A DNA stretch of 6,390 nt from contig CAIPRZ010000054.1 of NCBI GenBank assembly GCA_903867585.1, forward strand, positions 1 through 6,390, given 5' to 3'. The first letter of the stretch is position 1, and every line of letters starts with the position of its first letter. Below, in pieces: positions 1-6,217 of the stretch. This DNA is from an uncultured Chlamydiae bacterium (GTDB taxonomy: Bacteria; Chlamydiota; Chlamydiia; Chlamydiales; Rhabdochlamydiaceae). Under the pieces are notes generated by a model that searched no databases, was not told where the DNA came from, and saw only the letters and a list, made by a program, of their open reading frames with translations. The translations under genes were made by a program, and so were the position numbers.

Positions 1-648
1 CATGGCATCATCGCCGGCTTTATTCAAACTATCGTTGATCAATGCGACGTGTGCTTGATGAAGAGGATTACGTGTTTGGAAAGCGACACATTTTTCAATG
101 CCATCGGCTTTTATTTTATTTTTGATCTCTTCAGGACTTAGGATGCTTTCTTGCGCATCTAATTCTTTCAAATAAGCAAGAGGCTCGATTTTACCACCAA
201 CATAAAAGCAATTTTTTCGTGAAGCTATAACTTCCATATAAGGATGATTGCTGTCTAAAGATCCAAGACTACTTGTCGCCTCTTTATCCAGATCAGGTTT
301 ATAAACATCTTTTACATGACAGATAGCAAGGGGATTGAAGAAAACGTTTCTTAAAACAAATTTACCAGTATCTTTGAATTTCTCTAAATCAGCCTCTGTA
401 ACTGGAAGAACAACAGGTAAAGGAAATACAGCGCCATTTTTTAAACGTAAATTTTCTAAAACAGAATAGTAATCCTCTTTATCCATAAATCCATCTAATG
501 GCGCTAGAGCCCCATTAGCAATCAGTCTTAAATCACAAATGAGTCTTTCATCAATAATGATTGATGGTAGCTCTGACAAATCTTGGGCGAAAAAAGTATT
601 TTGTACCCCAAGAAGTAATAATAAGAAAAAAGTTCTTAACTTCTTCAT
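1..648 (-). CDS. sat: ATP sulfurylase (sulfate adenylyltransferase) with N-terminal signal peptide, partial at the left edge
   Basis: This is the N-terminal 216 codons of a sulfate adenylyltransferase, which makes adenosine 5'-phosphosulfate and pyrophosphate from ATP and sulfate. The frame is open to the window edge, so the 3' part is missing. Family marks seen in order are GALAPLDGFM (residues 46-55; the family has GAFSPLxGFM), NLRLKNGAVFPLPVVLPV (66-83), SLGSLDSNHPYMEV (127-140; family xFGTxDxxHPGV), a YVGGKIE strand (149-155) and the nucleotide-binding signature QTRNPLHQAH (191-200), which keeps the QxRNPxHxxH core. Thus the PUA-like N-terminal domain and the start of the catalytic domain are present. 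Residues 1-21 are a textbook Sec signal (MKKLR, a run of F/L, then FFA before Gln-Asp) and replace the first strand of ordinary enzymes. The ATG follows a strong AGGAGG. Family assignment is confident. Export is an inference, and whether an APS kinase domain follows cannot be seen. Confidence 0.9.
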   Translation of the reverse strand, partial: MKKLRTFFLLLLLGVQNTFFAQDLSELPSIIIDERLICDLRLIANGALAPLDGFMDKEDYYSVLENLRLKNGAVFPLPVVLPVTEADLEKFKDTGKFVLRNVFFNPLAICHVKDVYKPDLDKEATSSLGSLDSNHPYMEVIASRKNCFYVGGKIEPLAYLKELDAQESILSPEEIKNKIKADGIEKCVAFQTRNPLHQAHVALINDSLNKAGDDAM

Positions 649-951
649 AAATGCCTCCTAGCACGGAGGTTATGATTCAAGAGAAAGTATTTTTTGTACA
701 ATTAAAAATTTTAAGAGAAAAAGTCTGCCGTAAAGGTTCTTTTATATCAGGCTTCTTAAGCGAAGTTTGTATAGGTGGGGCCAATCCTTTAAAGGGGCCA
801 TTATTATGAATAAATCATCAATAGCTCATCTTTAAAAGCGCTTAGCCCCCTAAAAAAAGAGTATAGCCAGAGAGCATTTAAAGATATGTAGGGTGTCCAA
901 GACAGCAGACACTTATTTTAAGATAAACACAGTAGTAGTTGCAACAAAACT
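649..951. other. Intergenic region between sdhB and sat, no gene seen
   Basis: I see no convincing coding frame on either strand. The region lies downstream of sdhB and upstream of sat, so it should hold the end of the sdh transcript and the sat promoter. No hairpin followed by a T-run on the minus strand was found. Candidate sat promoters are weak: TTTACG (734-729) and TAAAAT (713-708) with a 15-base spacer, or TTGCAA (944-939) and TAAAAT (920-915) with 18. Small symmetries are present: CCTTTAAAGG (786-795) lying between two GGGGCC copies (777-782 and 794-799, the second overlapping its end), AAGCGCTT (836-843), and GTGTC/GACAC arms (893-897 and 908-912). None can be given a function. Confidence 0.5.
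654..669 (-). promoter_or_regulatory. Hairpin covering the Shine-Dalgarno site of sat
   Basis: In the minus-strand transcript CCTCC (669-665) can pair with GGAGG (658-654) across a 6-base loop. The GGAGG arm is the Shine-Dalgarno core of sat, five bases before its ATG. The stem is perfect but only 5 bp, so it could modulate translation or be coincidental. Confidence 0.4.
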
Positions 952-1716
952 TTATGAATCGGCTAAGTGGATCATATTTTTCCAAGCCTGAACCGTTGTT
1001 TGTCTACCAATAACAGCAATCGATTCTGTTAAAGGAATTTTTTTAGGACATACTTGCACGCAATTTTGGGCATTACCGCATTCAGCAATTCCCCCTTCAC
1101 CCATCATTGCCTCAAGCCGGGCTTTTCGATTCATGGTCCCGATCGGATGCGCATTGAATAATCGAACCTGAGAAATCGCTGCAGGACCCATAAAACTAGA
1201 TCTTTCTGAGACTTGAGGACAGCCTTCTGAGCAGACGCCGCATGTCATACAAGTCGATAAGACATACCGCGTTTCTTCCACATCGGGGGGGATTGGTAAA
1301 TTAAAAACTCTTCCTTGAGAGTCATCTGCATCAATCCATGCTTCAATTTTTTTAAGATTGGTGAACATCCTTTCTCTATCTACAACCAAATCTCTAATCA
1401 AAGAAAATTTTGTCATAGGAGCAAGTGTTATCACATCCGTACCAGATTGCTTAAGCATATCATCTACAAGTGCTGTACAAGATTGCCTAGGTCTTCCGTT
1501 GATCAGCATAGAACACGATCCACACACCTCTTCAAGACACCCCTGTTCCCAAACAACAGGTTCAACTTTTTCCCCTTTAATATTGATGGGATGTTTTTGA
1601 ATTTCCATAAGGGCTGAAATAACATTTAAAAAAGGGCGCCGTTTGATTTTGAATTCTTCAAAATATTGATTTTTAGATTCGCCGCGAAAAATTTTTAAAA
1701 TGAAAAATTCATTCAT
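952..1716 (-). CDS. sdhB: Succinate dehydrogenase iron-sulfur subunit SdhB
   Basis: This is the electron-transfer subunit of succinate dehydrogenase (complex II), carrying electrons from the flavin of SdhA to quinone at SdhC on the cytoplasmic membrane face. The 254-residue product has all cluster ligands. The N-terminal plant-type ferredoxin domain holds C60, C65, C68 and C80 for [2Fe-2S], in the motif EQGCLEEVCGSC. The C-terminal domain has CMTCGVCSEGCP (C156, C159, C162, C166) and CGNAQNCVQVCP (C213, C219, C223), giving the [4Fe-4S] and [3Fe-4S] sites by family comparison. I chose the ATG giving MNEFFILKIFRG because that is where homology should begin; a longer TTG frame to 1758 would run inside sdhA. 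No good Shine-Dalgarno is seen. The start lies four bases after the sdhA stop, which suggests translational coupling. It is the last gene of the tatD-sdhC-sdhA-sdhB cluster. Confidence 0.95.
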   Translation of the reverse strand: MNEFFILKIFRGESKNQYFEEFKIKRRPFLNVISALMEIQKHPINIKGEKVEPVVWEQGCLEEVCGSCSMLINGRPRQSCTALVDDMLKQSGTDVITLAPMTKFSLIRDLVVDRERMFTNLKKIEAWIDADDSQGRVFNLPIPPDVEETRYVLSTCMTCGVCSEGCPQVSERSSFMGPAAISQVRLFNAHPIGTMNRKARLEAMMGEGGIAECGNAQNCVQVCPKKIPLTESIAVIGRQTTVQAWKNMIHLADS

Positions 1717-1720
1717 ATAG

Positions 1721-3616
1721 CTAGACTGGTAATGGGATTTGATCGGGCAAATTTTCAAATTCTGGGATCACTTTTTTTGCCTTACTATAATCTCTTTGTA
1801 TAGGCTTTATATAACGGGTGTCAACCGGTAAGTAGGAAATTTCAGGCTCATCTTTAGTAGGATCAAAAGCTGCAATGGTTGTTTTTAAGAAATTTTCATC
1901 ATCTCTTTGAGGAAATTCTGGCTTATAATGGGCTCCCCTAAATTCATCTCTAAGTAAAGCCCCTTTAGTGATAACCATAGCAAGCTCAAGCATGGCTGGA
2001 AATTGATTAGCAAAAATATAGGTTTGATTGAGTAAACTTCCTTTATCATCAAGCTTGATGTTCAAAGATCGTTCTTTTATTTTTTTAATATCTTCAAGAG
2101 CTTTTCTTAGCTCTGGATTAGATCGTCTTGTTGTAACATGGCGTACCATAATATCAGAAAGTTCATCATGCAAAGCATGAATATTTTCATTGCCATTACG
2201 CGATAACAGTTCCTTTTTATGAGCTTCCTCAAGAGCTAAAGCTTCAATGAAGATTTTTTGCCCATAATCTTTTGCTGGTTTATTTAAGGTTTCGATAAAT
2301 CTAGGTATCTCATTACCCACAACAAGACCTGAAAAAATACAGGATAATAAAGAATTAGCTCCAAGCCTATTAGCTCCGTGATAACTAAAATCACATTCAC
2401 CAACTGCAAATAGACCCCTAATATTTGTCATATGGCGATAACGAGTTAACCGATCTTCATCATCAGCTGCTGGATAATCGATCCAAGCCCCGCCCATCGA
2501 ATAATGAACCGCTGGGAAGATTTTCATGGGTACTTTTTTAGGATCTTCTCCAGTAAATTTTTGATAAATTTCAAGAACAGAGTCTACTTTATGCTGAGCG
2601 CTTGTAGAAAGTTGTGATACATCTAAATAGACCATAGCATGACCATCAACTCCTAATCCCAAATCACAGACATTAAGAATTTCACGCGCTGCAATATCAC
2701 GAGGGACTAAATTACCAAAAGCGGGATAGAGCTCTTCTAAAAAGTACCAAGGCTCCCCTTTTTTACCGCACGTAATGGTCGTTCCATCTGGTTTTAATAC
2801 GGTTTTAGCTTCATCGCCATAAACCCATATGCGCCCTCCTTCACCCCGAGTTGATTCAGAGATCAAACGGAGTTTATCTTCTCCAGGAATAGCTGTTGGA
2901 TGAATTTGTATAAATTCTCCGTTAGCGTAGTGCATACCCTGCATATAAAGCCTGCCCATGGCAGCCCCTGTGCAGAAAGTGGAATTGGTTGATTTTTTAA
3001 ATATGACTCCTGGACCTCCAGTGGCCATAATGACAGCATCGGCTTTTAGAACATCTAATTTTTGGTTATGAAGATCCAAATAAACAATTCCTTTAGCTAC
3101 CCCATTTTCATCTTGAATAAGGCGGATAAATTCATGATGCTCAAATTTTTCAACAGCTCCTTTTACTTCAAACCTTCTTACTTGTTCATCTAAAGCGTAA
3201 AGAAGTTGTTGTCCTGTGGAGGCTCCGCAAAAAGCAGTGCGGTGATAAAGGGTCCCTCCAAATCTTCTAAAATCTAAATTACCTTCTAAAGTTCTATTAA
3301 AAGGACACCCAAAGCGCTCCATCATTTTTATAATTCCGGGAGCTGCAAGACACATTTCTACAACAGCTGGCTGATTGGCTAAAAAATCGCCCCCTTTTAT
3401 GGTGTCATAGGCATGAATAAGAGGAGAATCCTCTTCACCTTTTAAATTCATGGCTGCATTAATGCCCCCTTGAGCACAAACAGAATGGGATCTTTTACAA
3501 TGAGTGACAGAGACAATTTTTACATGGAGTCCATTTTCTGCAAGACGCATCGCTGCTGAAAGCCCAGCAAGCCCACCGCCAACAACAATGACCTCTTTTG
3601 GTGTTTTTGTATGCAT
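1721..3616 (-). CDS. sdhA: Succinate dehydrogenase flavoprotein subunit SdhA
   Basis: This is the catalytic subunit that oxidises succinate to fumarate with covalently bound FAD in the cytoplasm, linking the TCA cycle to the respiratory chain. In the 631-residue product the Rossmann FAD motif is GGGLAG (13-18). RSHSVCAQGG contains the histidine (H44) expected to bind FAD covalently. HPTAIPG (239-245) and SESTRGEGGR are active-site segments. LVPRD carries the expected catalytic arginine (R306). HYSMGG (H371) matches the family's HYTMGG, and RLGANSLL (417-424) closes the FAD site. The length fits the longer, Bacillus/Chlamydia-like SdhA proteins. The ATG is set by AAGGAG at 3629-3624, seven bases upstream, which overlaps the sdhC stop; a TTG extension to 3661 is not needed. 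The gene is intact, with no missing key residue seen. Confidence 0.97.
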   Translation of the reverse strand: MHTKTPKEVIVVGGGLAGLSAAMRLAENGLHVKIVSVTHCKRSHSVCAQGGINAAMNLKGEEDSPLIHAYDTIKGGDFLANQPAVVEMCLAAPGIIKMMERFGCPFNRTLEGNLDFRRFGGTLYHRTAFCGASTGQQLLYALDEQVRRFEVKGAVEKFEHHEFIRLIQDENGVAKGIVYLDLHNQKLDVLKADAVIMATGGPGVIFKKSTNSTFCTGAAMGRLYMQGMHYANGEFIQIHPTAIPGEDKLRLISESTRGEGGRIWVYGDEAKTVLKPDGTTITCGKKGEPWYFLEELYPAFGNLVPRDIAAREILNVCDLGLGVDGHAMVYLDVSQLSTSAQHKVDSVLEIYQKFTGEDPKKVPMKIFPAVHYSMGGAWIDYPAADDEDRLTRYRHMTNIRGLFAVGECDFSYHGANRLGANSLLSCIFSGLVVGNEIPRFIETLNKPAKDYGQKIFIEALALEEAHKKELLSRNGNENIHALHDELSDIMVRHVTTRRSNPELRKALEDIKKIKERSLNIKLDDKGSLLNQTYIFANQFPAMLELAMVITKGALLRDEFRGAHYKPEFPQRDDENFLKTTIAAFDPTKDEPEISYLPVDTRYIKPIQRDYSKAKKVIPEFENLPDQIPLPV

Positions 3617-3623
3617 TCTGCAA

Positions 3624-3629
3624 CTCCTT
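3624..3629 (-). promoter_or_regulatory. Ribosome binding site of sdhA
   Basis: AAGGAG lies seven bases before the ATG at 3616 and overlaps the TAA stop of sdhC. It decides the sdhA start against the upstream in-frame TTG at 3661 and indicates that the two genes are translated from one message. Confidence 0.75.
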
Positions 3630-4620
3630 AATTTTTTAATGTCACAAAATAAGTACCCCAAATCGCGGCTAATCCTAAGAAGCCAAGAATAAGCATCATA
3701 AAAACACTAAATGTTGCCATTGCTAGTTGCGCCGATTTCTTTAATATAACACCCCAAGTTATGCAGGCTGTCCAAAAGCCATTACAACCATGAAAAACAG
3801 CAGCAACTACAAAAAGGGTGTATAAACAGGCATAAATTTTATTTTTAAAAGTATCCCTTACAGTTAAAATAGAAGCTGTTCCAAAGTCTTTACAATCTGC
3901 AATAAGCATTCCAGGCTCTTTCAAGTTAAAAGACTCCAAAATCTCTCCATATTCGACTTCATTTGATTTTTGCTGGGCCTCAGTTGAAACATTTTCTGCT
4001 TTTGTATCAAAAGAAGAGCTTGAATTATTGAAAAAGTCTTTTGCTTGATTCATTTGCTTTGCATCGCTAATGCTTGTCAATTGATTAATCTTAGTTTGCC
4101 TTAAAGTATCATCTAAAAGCTCTGCATTAAGCCTTGCAGCCACTGTATAAAGACCTGGATCAAAACTGACTTTGACTAAGTAATGCTTAAAATCCCCATG
4201 CTCAATACTTTTAGGGTATTCATAAAATCGGAACTTTCCCACATGAAAAATAAGCATAAAAAGGAGAAAATAGGAGGTAATTCTTTGCCAAGAATAAGCT
4301 CTATTTCTTCCATATTGGCCTAATGAGGGTTTAGTACCATCGGTTTTAAACGAATTCATTTTAGCATGCCAGGCATACCGAATACCAATTATTGCATGCG
4401 TTACAATTGGAACCCCTAGCAATAGGACTTCAATCAGTAAAAGATAGGGAAGATTATGAATGAAATTGACCGCATCGATAAAACCTTTCCCGCTTTCTCC
4501 AACCCAAAGAGCAGCTTGAGAATTGGTTAATAAATGCTCGCATAAAAATAATAAGAACCAAAGCCCGGCTAAAGAGTGTATACGTCTTGCAGCAAACGGT
4601 TTTATAGCTGAGCCTGTCAT
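3628..4620 (-). CDS. sdhC: Succinate dehydrogenase cytochrome b558 subunit SdhC, with long inserted loop
   Basis: This is the membrane anchor of succinate dehydrogenase, the single-subunit five-helix type that binds two b hemes and passes electrons to quinone. Numbered from the ATG at 4620 (330 residues), helices are near 14-34, 57-80, 112-132, 262-286 and 298-323. Histidines in the contexts CEHLL (29), VTHAIIG (75), IFHVGKF (126) and VFHGCNGFW (277) match the four heme-ligand positions of Bacillus subtilis SdhC. The N-terminus (FAARRIHSL) matches its FRRLHSL. About 120 polar residues (roughly 133-258, Q/N/S/E/K-rich) sit between helices 3 and 4, so the protein is much longer than the ~200-residue Bacillus protein. 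An upstream in-frame ATG at 4665, 11 bases after tatD, would add 15 residues; neither start has a strong Shine-Dalgarno, and I prefer 4620 because it fits the family N-terminus. Confidence 0.9.
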   Translation of the reverse strand: MTGSAIKPFAARRIHSLAGLWFLLFLCEHLLTNSQAALWVGESGKGFIDAVNFIHNLPYLLLIEVLLLGVPIVTHAIIGIRYAWHAKMNSFKTDGTKPSLGQYGRNRAYSWQRITSYFLLFMLIFHVGKFRFYEYPKSIEHGDFKHYLVKVSFDPGLYTVAARLNAELLDDTLRQTKINQLTSISDAKQMNQAKDFFNNSSSSFDTKAENVSTEAQQKSNEVEYGEILESFNLKEPGMLIADCKDFGTASILTVRDTFKNKIYACLYTLFVVAAVFHGCNGFWTACITWGVILKKSAQLAMATFSVFMMLILGFLGLAAIWGTYFVTLKN

Positions 4621-4638
4621 AGTGTCTATCCCAAATAA

Positions 4639-4654
4639 GCATGTATTGACATGC
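4639..4654. repeat. Short inverted repeat near the sdhC start
   Basis: GCATGT and ACATGC form a perfect 6-bp stem with a 4-base loop. It lies between the two candidate start codons of sdhC. A second palindrome, AGCATGCT (4661-4668), includes the upstream ATG and could pair with the same arms. It may affect sdhC translation or start choice, but is short enough to be chance. Confidence 0.3.
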
Positions 4655-4676
4655 ACTTTAAGCATGCTAAATAATT

Positions 4677-5438
4677 TTATGACAACTTAAAAATGTTTGT
4701 AAAATTATAAAGCGTATGTCTTTCAAGCTCTTGAATTGAAATGTTTTTAAGATCGGCTACCTTTTGATACGTTTCTTTTATAAATAAAGGCTTGTTGAGC
4801 TTGCCTCTTTGAGTTAAGGGGGCTAAAAATGGGCTATCGGTTTCTATTAAAATAGAAGATAGAGGGAGTTTTTCGACAATGGTTTGTAAGCTATGAGAAT
4901 TTCTAAAAGTGACAATACCAGAAATAGAAATATGCAAACCTAATTCTATGGCTCTACAAGCTTCTTGATAGTTTCCTGTAAAACAGTGAATCATGCCTCG
5001 AAGAGGCTTTTTAAAAGTTTCTAAAACCTTAAACAGATCACTAAAAGCCTCTCGACAGTGAAAAACAAGGGGTAAATTCAACTCAACAGCAAGCCCTACA
5101 TATCTTTTTAAATATTCAAGCTGCAGCTCTTTATCAAGTCCTTTATGAAAATATTCAAGACCAGTTTCGCCTATAGCATCAATAGATCTATTTTTAGCGT
5201 GTTTAGCAACAATTTCAAAAAAAGGATCTATTTTAGTTAAAGCCTCATGGGGAGTTGTAGAGGCTGCTATTTTTAAAGAAGGAAACTTTTTTTTTAGTTC
5301 AAAAGCCCGTTCAAGTTCTAAATTGTTAGTTACTACGCAAAGAAATTTTTCAATGTGAGCAGAGGCCGCTTCTTGAATCATTTGGGAAGCTTCAGGGAAA
5401 AGTAAGTCATCGCAGAGATGAAGATGAGCATCGATCAT
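4677..5438 (-). CDS. tatD: TatD-family metal-dependent hydrolase (putative DNase)
   Basis: This is a TatD/YcfH-type amidohydrolase-fold protein. Characterised relatives are metal-dependent DNases, but the substrate of this one is unknown. In the 253-residue product, metal and catalytic residues are in the usual places: DAHLH (H5, H7) at the N-terminus, GETGLEY (E91), VFHCREA (H127), IHCFTG (H151) and ETDSPFLAP (D201), followed by the GKLNKP segment where the family has RNxP. The usual GIHPH stretch reads STTPHEA, a mild variation. Length is normal. I chose the ATG giving MIDAHLH, typical for the family; a TTG five codons earlier (5453) would lie only about 8 bases from the predicted transcript start. 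The gene leads the tatD-sdhC-sdhA-sdhB cluster, an arrangement also known from Chlamydia, and is probably co-transcribed with sdh without sharing its function. Confidence 0.93.
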   Translation of the reverse strand: MIDAHLHLCDDLLFPEASQMIQEAASAHIEKFLCVVTNNLELERAFELKKKFPSLKIAASTTPHEALTKIDPFFEIVAKHAKNRSIDAIGETGLEYFHKGLDKELQLEYLKRYVGLAVELNLPLVFHCREAFSDLFKVLETFKKPLRGMIHCFTGNYQEACRAIELGLHISISGIVTFRNSHSLQTIVEKLPLSSILIETDSPFLAPLTQRGKLNKPLFIKETYQKVADLKNISIQELERHTLYNFTNIFKLS

Positions 5439-5446
5439 GGTGATTC

Positions 5447-5475
5447 TTGACAATTAGGTAAAAGACAATTATTCC
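5447..5475 (+). promoter_or_regulatory. Candidate promoter of exbB
   Basis: A perfect TTGACA (5447-5452) is followed after 17 bases by TATTCC (5470-5475), a partial -10 match. The expected start of transcription, near 5482, would leave a leader of about 22 bases before exbB. Its -10 overlaps the -10 proposed for the opposite strand. Confidence 0.4.
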
Positions 5476-5496
5476 TTAAAGGATAAAAAAATCCAA
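5468..5496 (-). promoter_or_regulatory. Candidate promoter of the tatD-sdhCAB cluster
   Basis: Reading leftward, TTGGAT (5496-5491) and AATAAT (5473-5468) are separated by 17 bases. The -10 matches the consensus at five of six positions and the -35 at three. Transcription would start near 5461, about 23 bases before the tatD ATG. The prediction is from consensus only. Confidence 0.4.
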
Positions 5497-5503
5497 AGCA
5501 CTT

Positions 5504-6217
5504 ATGAACCTTTTTTCCTATTTTACAAGTTTGCGTCCTTTTATCATCGCTTTTAAGCAATCTGATCTATTTGGAAAGCTTATTATGCTAGCTTTAGTGG
5601 CTTTATCCCTTATCTGTTGGCTTATAATTCTTCAAAAAAATAAAGAATTTAAAGTTCTAATAGCAGAGCAAAAAAAGGTTGTTGATGAAACTCTTAAACA
5701 AAAAAATCCTTTAGGGTCTTACGAAGGTAAAGAAAAAAATAATCCATTTTATCAACTTTATTTTAATTACCGTCAAAAATCACTCGACCTACTCAATAAA
5801 AATAAATTTTTTGCATCAGAAACTTCTAAATCGGTTTATCTTTCTCAAACAGACCTTCAAATGGTTGAAGATGCCGCTGTCTTATCAATTAATGAATCAA
5901 TGAAAAAATTAGAAAAAAATATTTCTATTCTTTCAACCATTACTACCCTAGCCCCTTTTCTTGGGCTTCTTGGCACCGTATGGGGTATTTTGATGACCTT
6001 TACTGAATTATCAAACGGAGCCCAAGCGGCTCAAAACTCAGCTGTCATTGGGGGTCTTTCAATGGCTCTTGCAACCACTGTTATGGGTCTTGTTATTGCT
6101 ATTCCTTCTTTGATTGGCTTTAATCAATTGAAAGAAAATCTTAAAAACACCCATTCCGATTTAGATAATTATTTCTTTTTTGTGTTTTGGCTAGCGAATC
6201 AGGATAAACAAATTTAA
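5504..6217 (+). CDS. exbB: ExbB/TolQ-family proton channel protein; C-terminus possibly chimeric
   Basis: This is a MotA/TolQ/ExbB-family inner-membrane protein. With an ExbD/TolR partner it converts proton motive force into mechanical work for outer-membrane import or envelope integrity. Three membrane segments are seen in the 237-residue product: about 24-44, 142-166 and 182-206. The last two carry the family core APFLGLLGTVWGI (150-162) and GGLSMALATTVMGLVIAIP (183-201). A long polar cytoplasmic stretch (45-140) follows helix 1, as expected. The start is the first ATG after the divergent promoter; no strong Shine-Dalgarno adjoins it (AAAGGAT is 19 bases away). Homology should reach about LDNYF (220-224). 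The last dozen residues (FVFWLANQDKQI) are unlike the family and lie on what looks like the reverse strand of another gene. The expected exbD does not follow. exbB is used because of chlamydial gene order; tolQ is an equal alternative. Confidence 0.88.
   Translation: MNLFSYFTSLRPFIIAFKQSDLFGKLIMLALVALSLICWLIILQKNKEFKVLIAEQKKVVDETLKQKNPLGSYEGKEKNNPFYQLYFNYRQKSLDLLNKNKFFASETSKSVYLSQTDLQMVEDAAVLSINESMKKLEKNISILSTITTLAPFLGLLGTVWGILMTFTELSNGAQAAQNSAVIGGLSMALATTVMGLVIAIPSLIGFNQLKENLKNTHSDLDNYFFFVFWLANQDKQI

Noticed and set aside
777..799. GGGGCC direct repeats around CCTTTAAAGG as a terminator for the sdh transcript
   Set aside because: The best fold has a bulge and no T-run follows on the minus strand, so it does not meet the pattern of an intrinsic terminator.
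1315..1617. Two plus-strand open frames opposite sdhB
   Set aside because: They lie antisense to the conserved Fe-S ligand region of sdhB, show no domain-like pattern, and are shadows.
1717..1758. Longer sdhB from a TTG start
   Set aside because: The added 14 residues overlap the sdhA coding end, start at TTG, and precede the family-typical N-terminus MNEFFILKIFRG.
3617..3661. Longer sdhA from a TTG start
   Set aside because: A good AAGGAG sits seven bases before the ATG at 3616, and the added residues overlap the end of sdhC.
3504..3692. Plus-strand open frame opposite the sdhA/sdhC junction
   Set aside because: It is antisense to the FAD-binding start of sdhA and has no features of its own.
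4454..4642. Second minus-strand frame inside sdhC
   Set aside because: It overlaps the conserved first helix of SdhC in another frame and is a shadow.
5439..5453. TTG start for tatD five codons upstream
   Set aside because: The family normally begins just before the IDAHxH motif, the TTG has no Shine-Dalgarno, and it would be too close to the proposed transcript start.
6141..6190. End of the right-hand minus-strand frame as real protein
   Set aside because: It is antisense to conserved ExbB sequence and its residues lose the style of the upstream part, so it is most likely read-through past a join.
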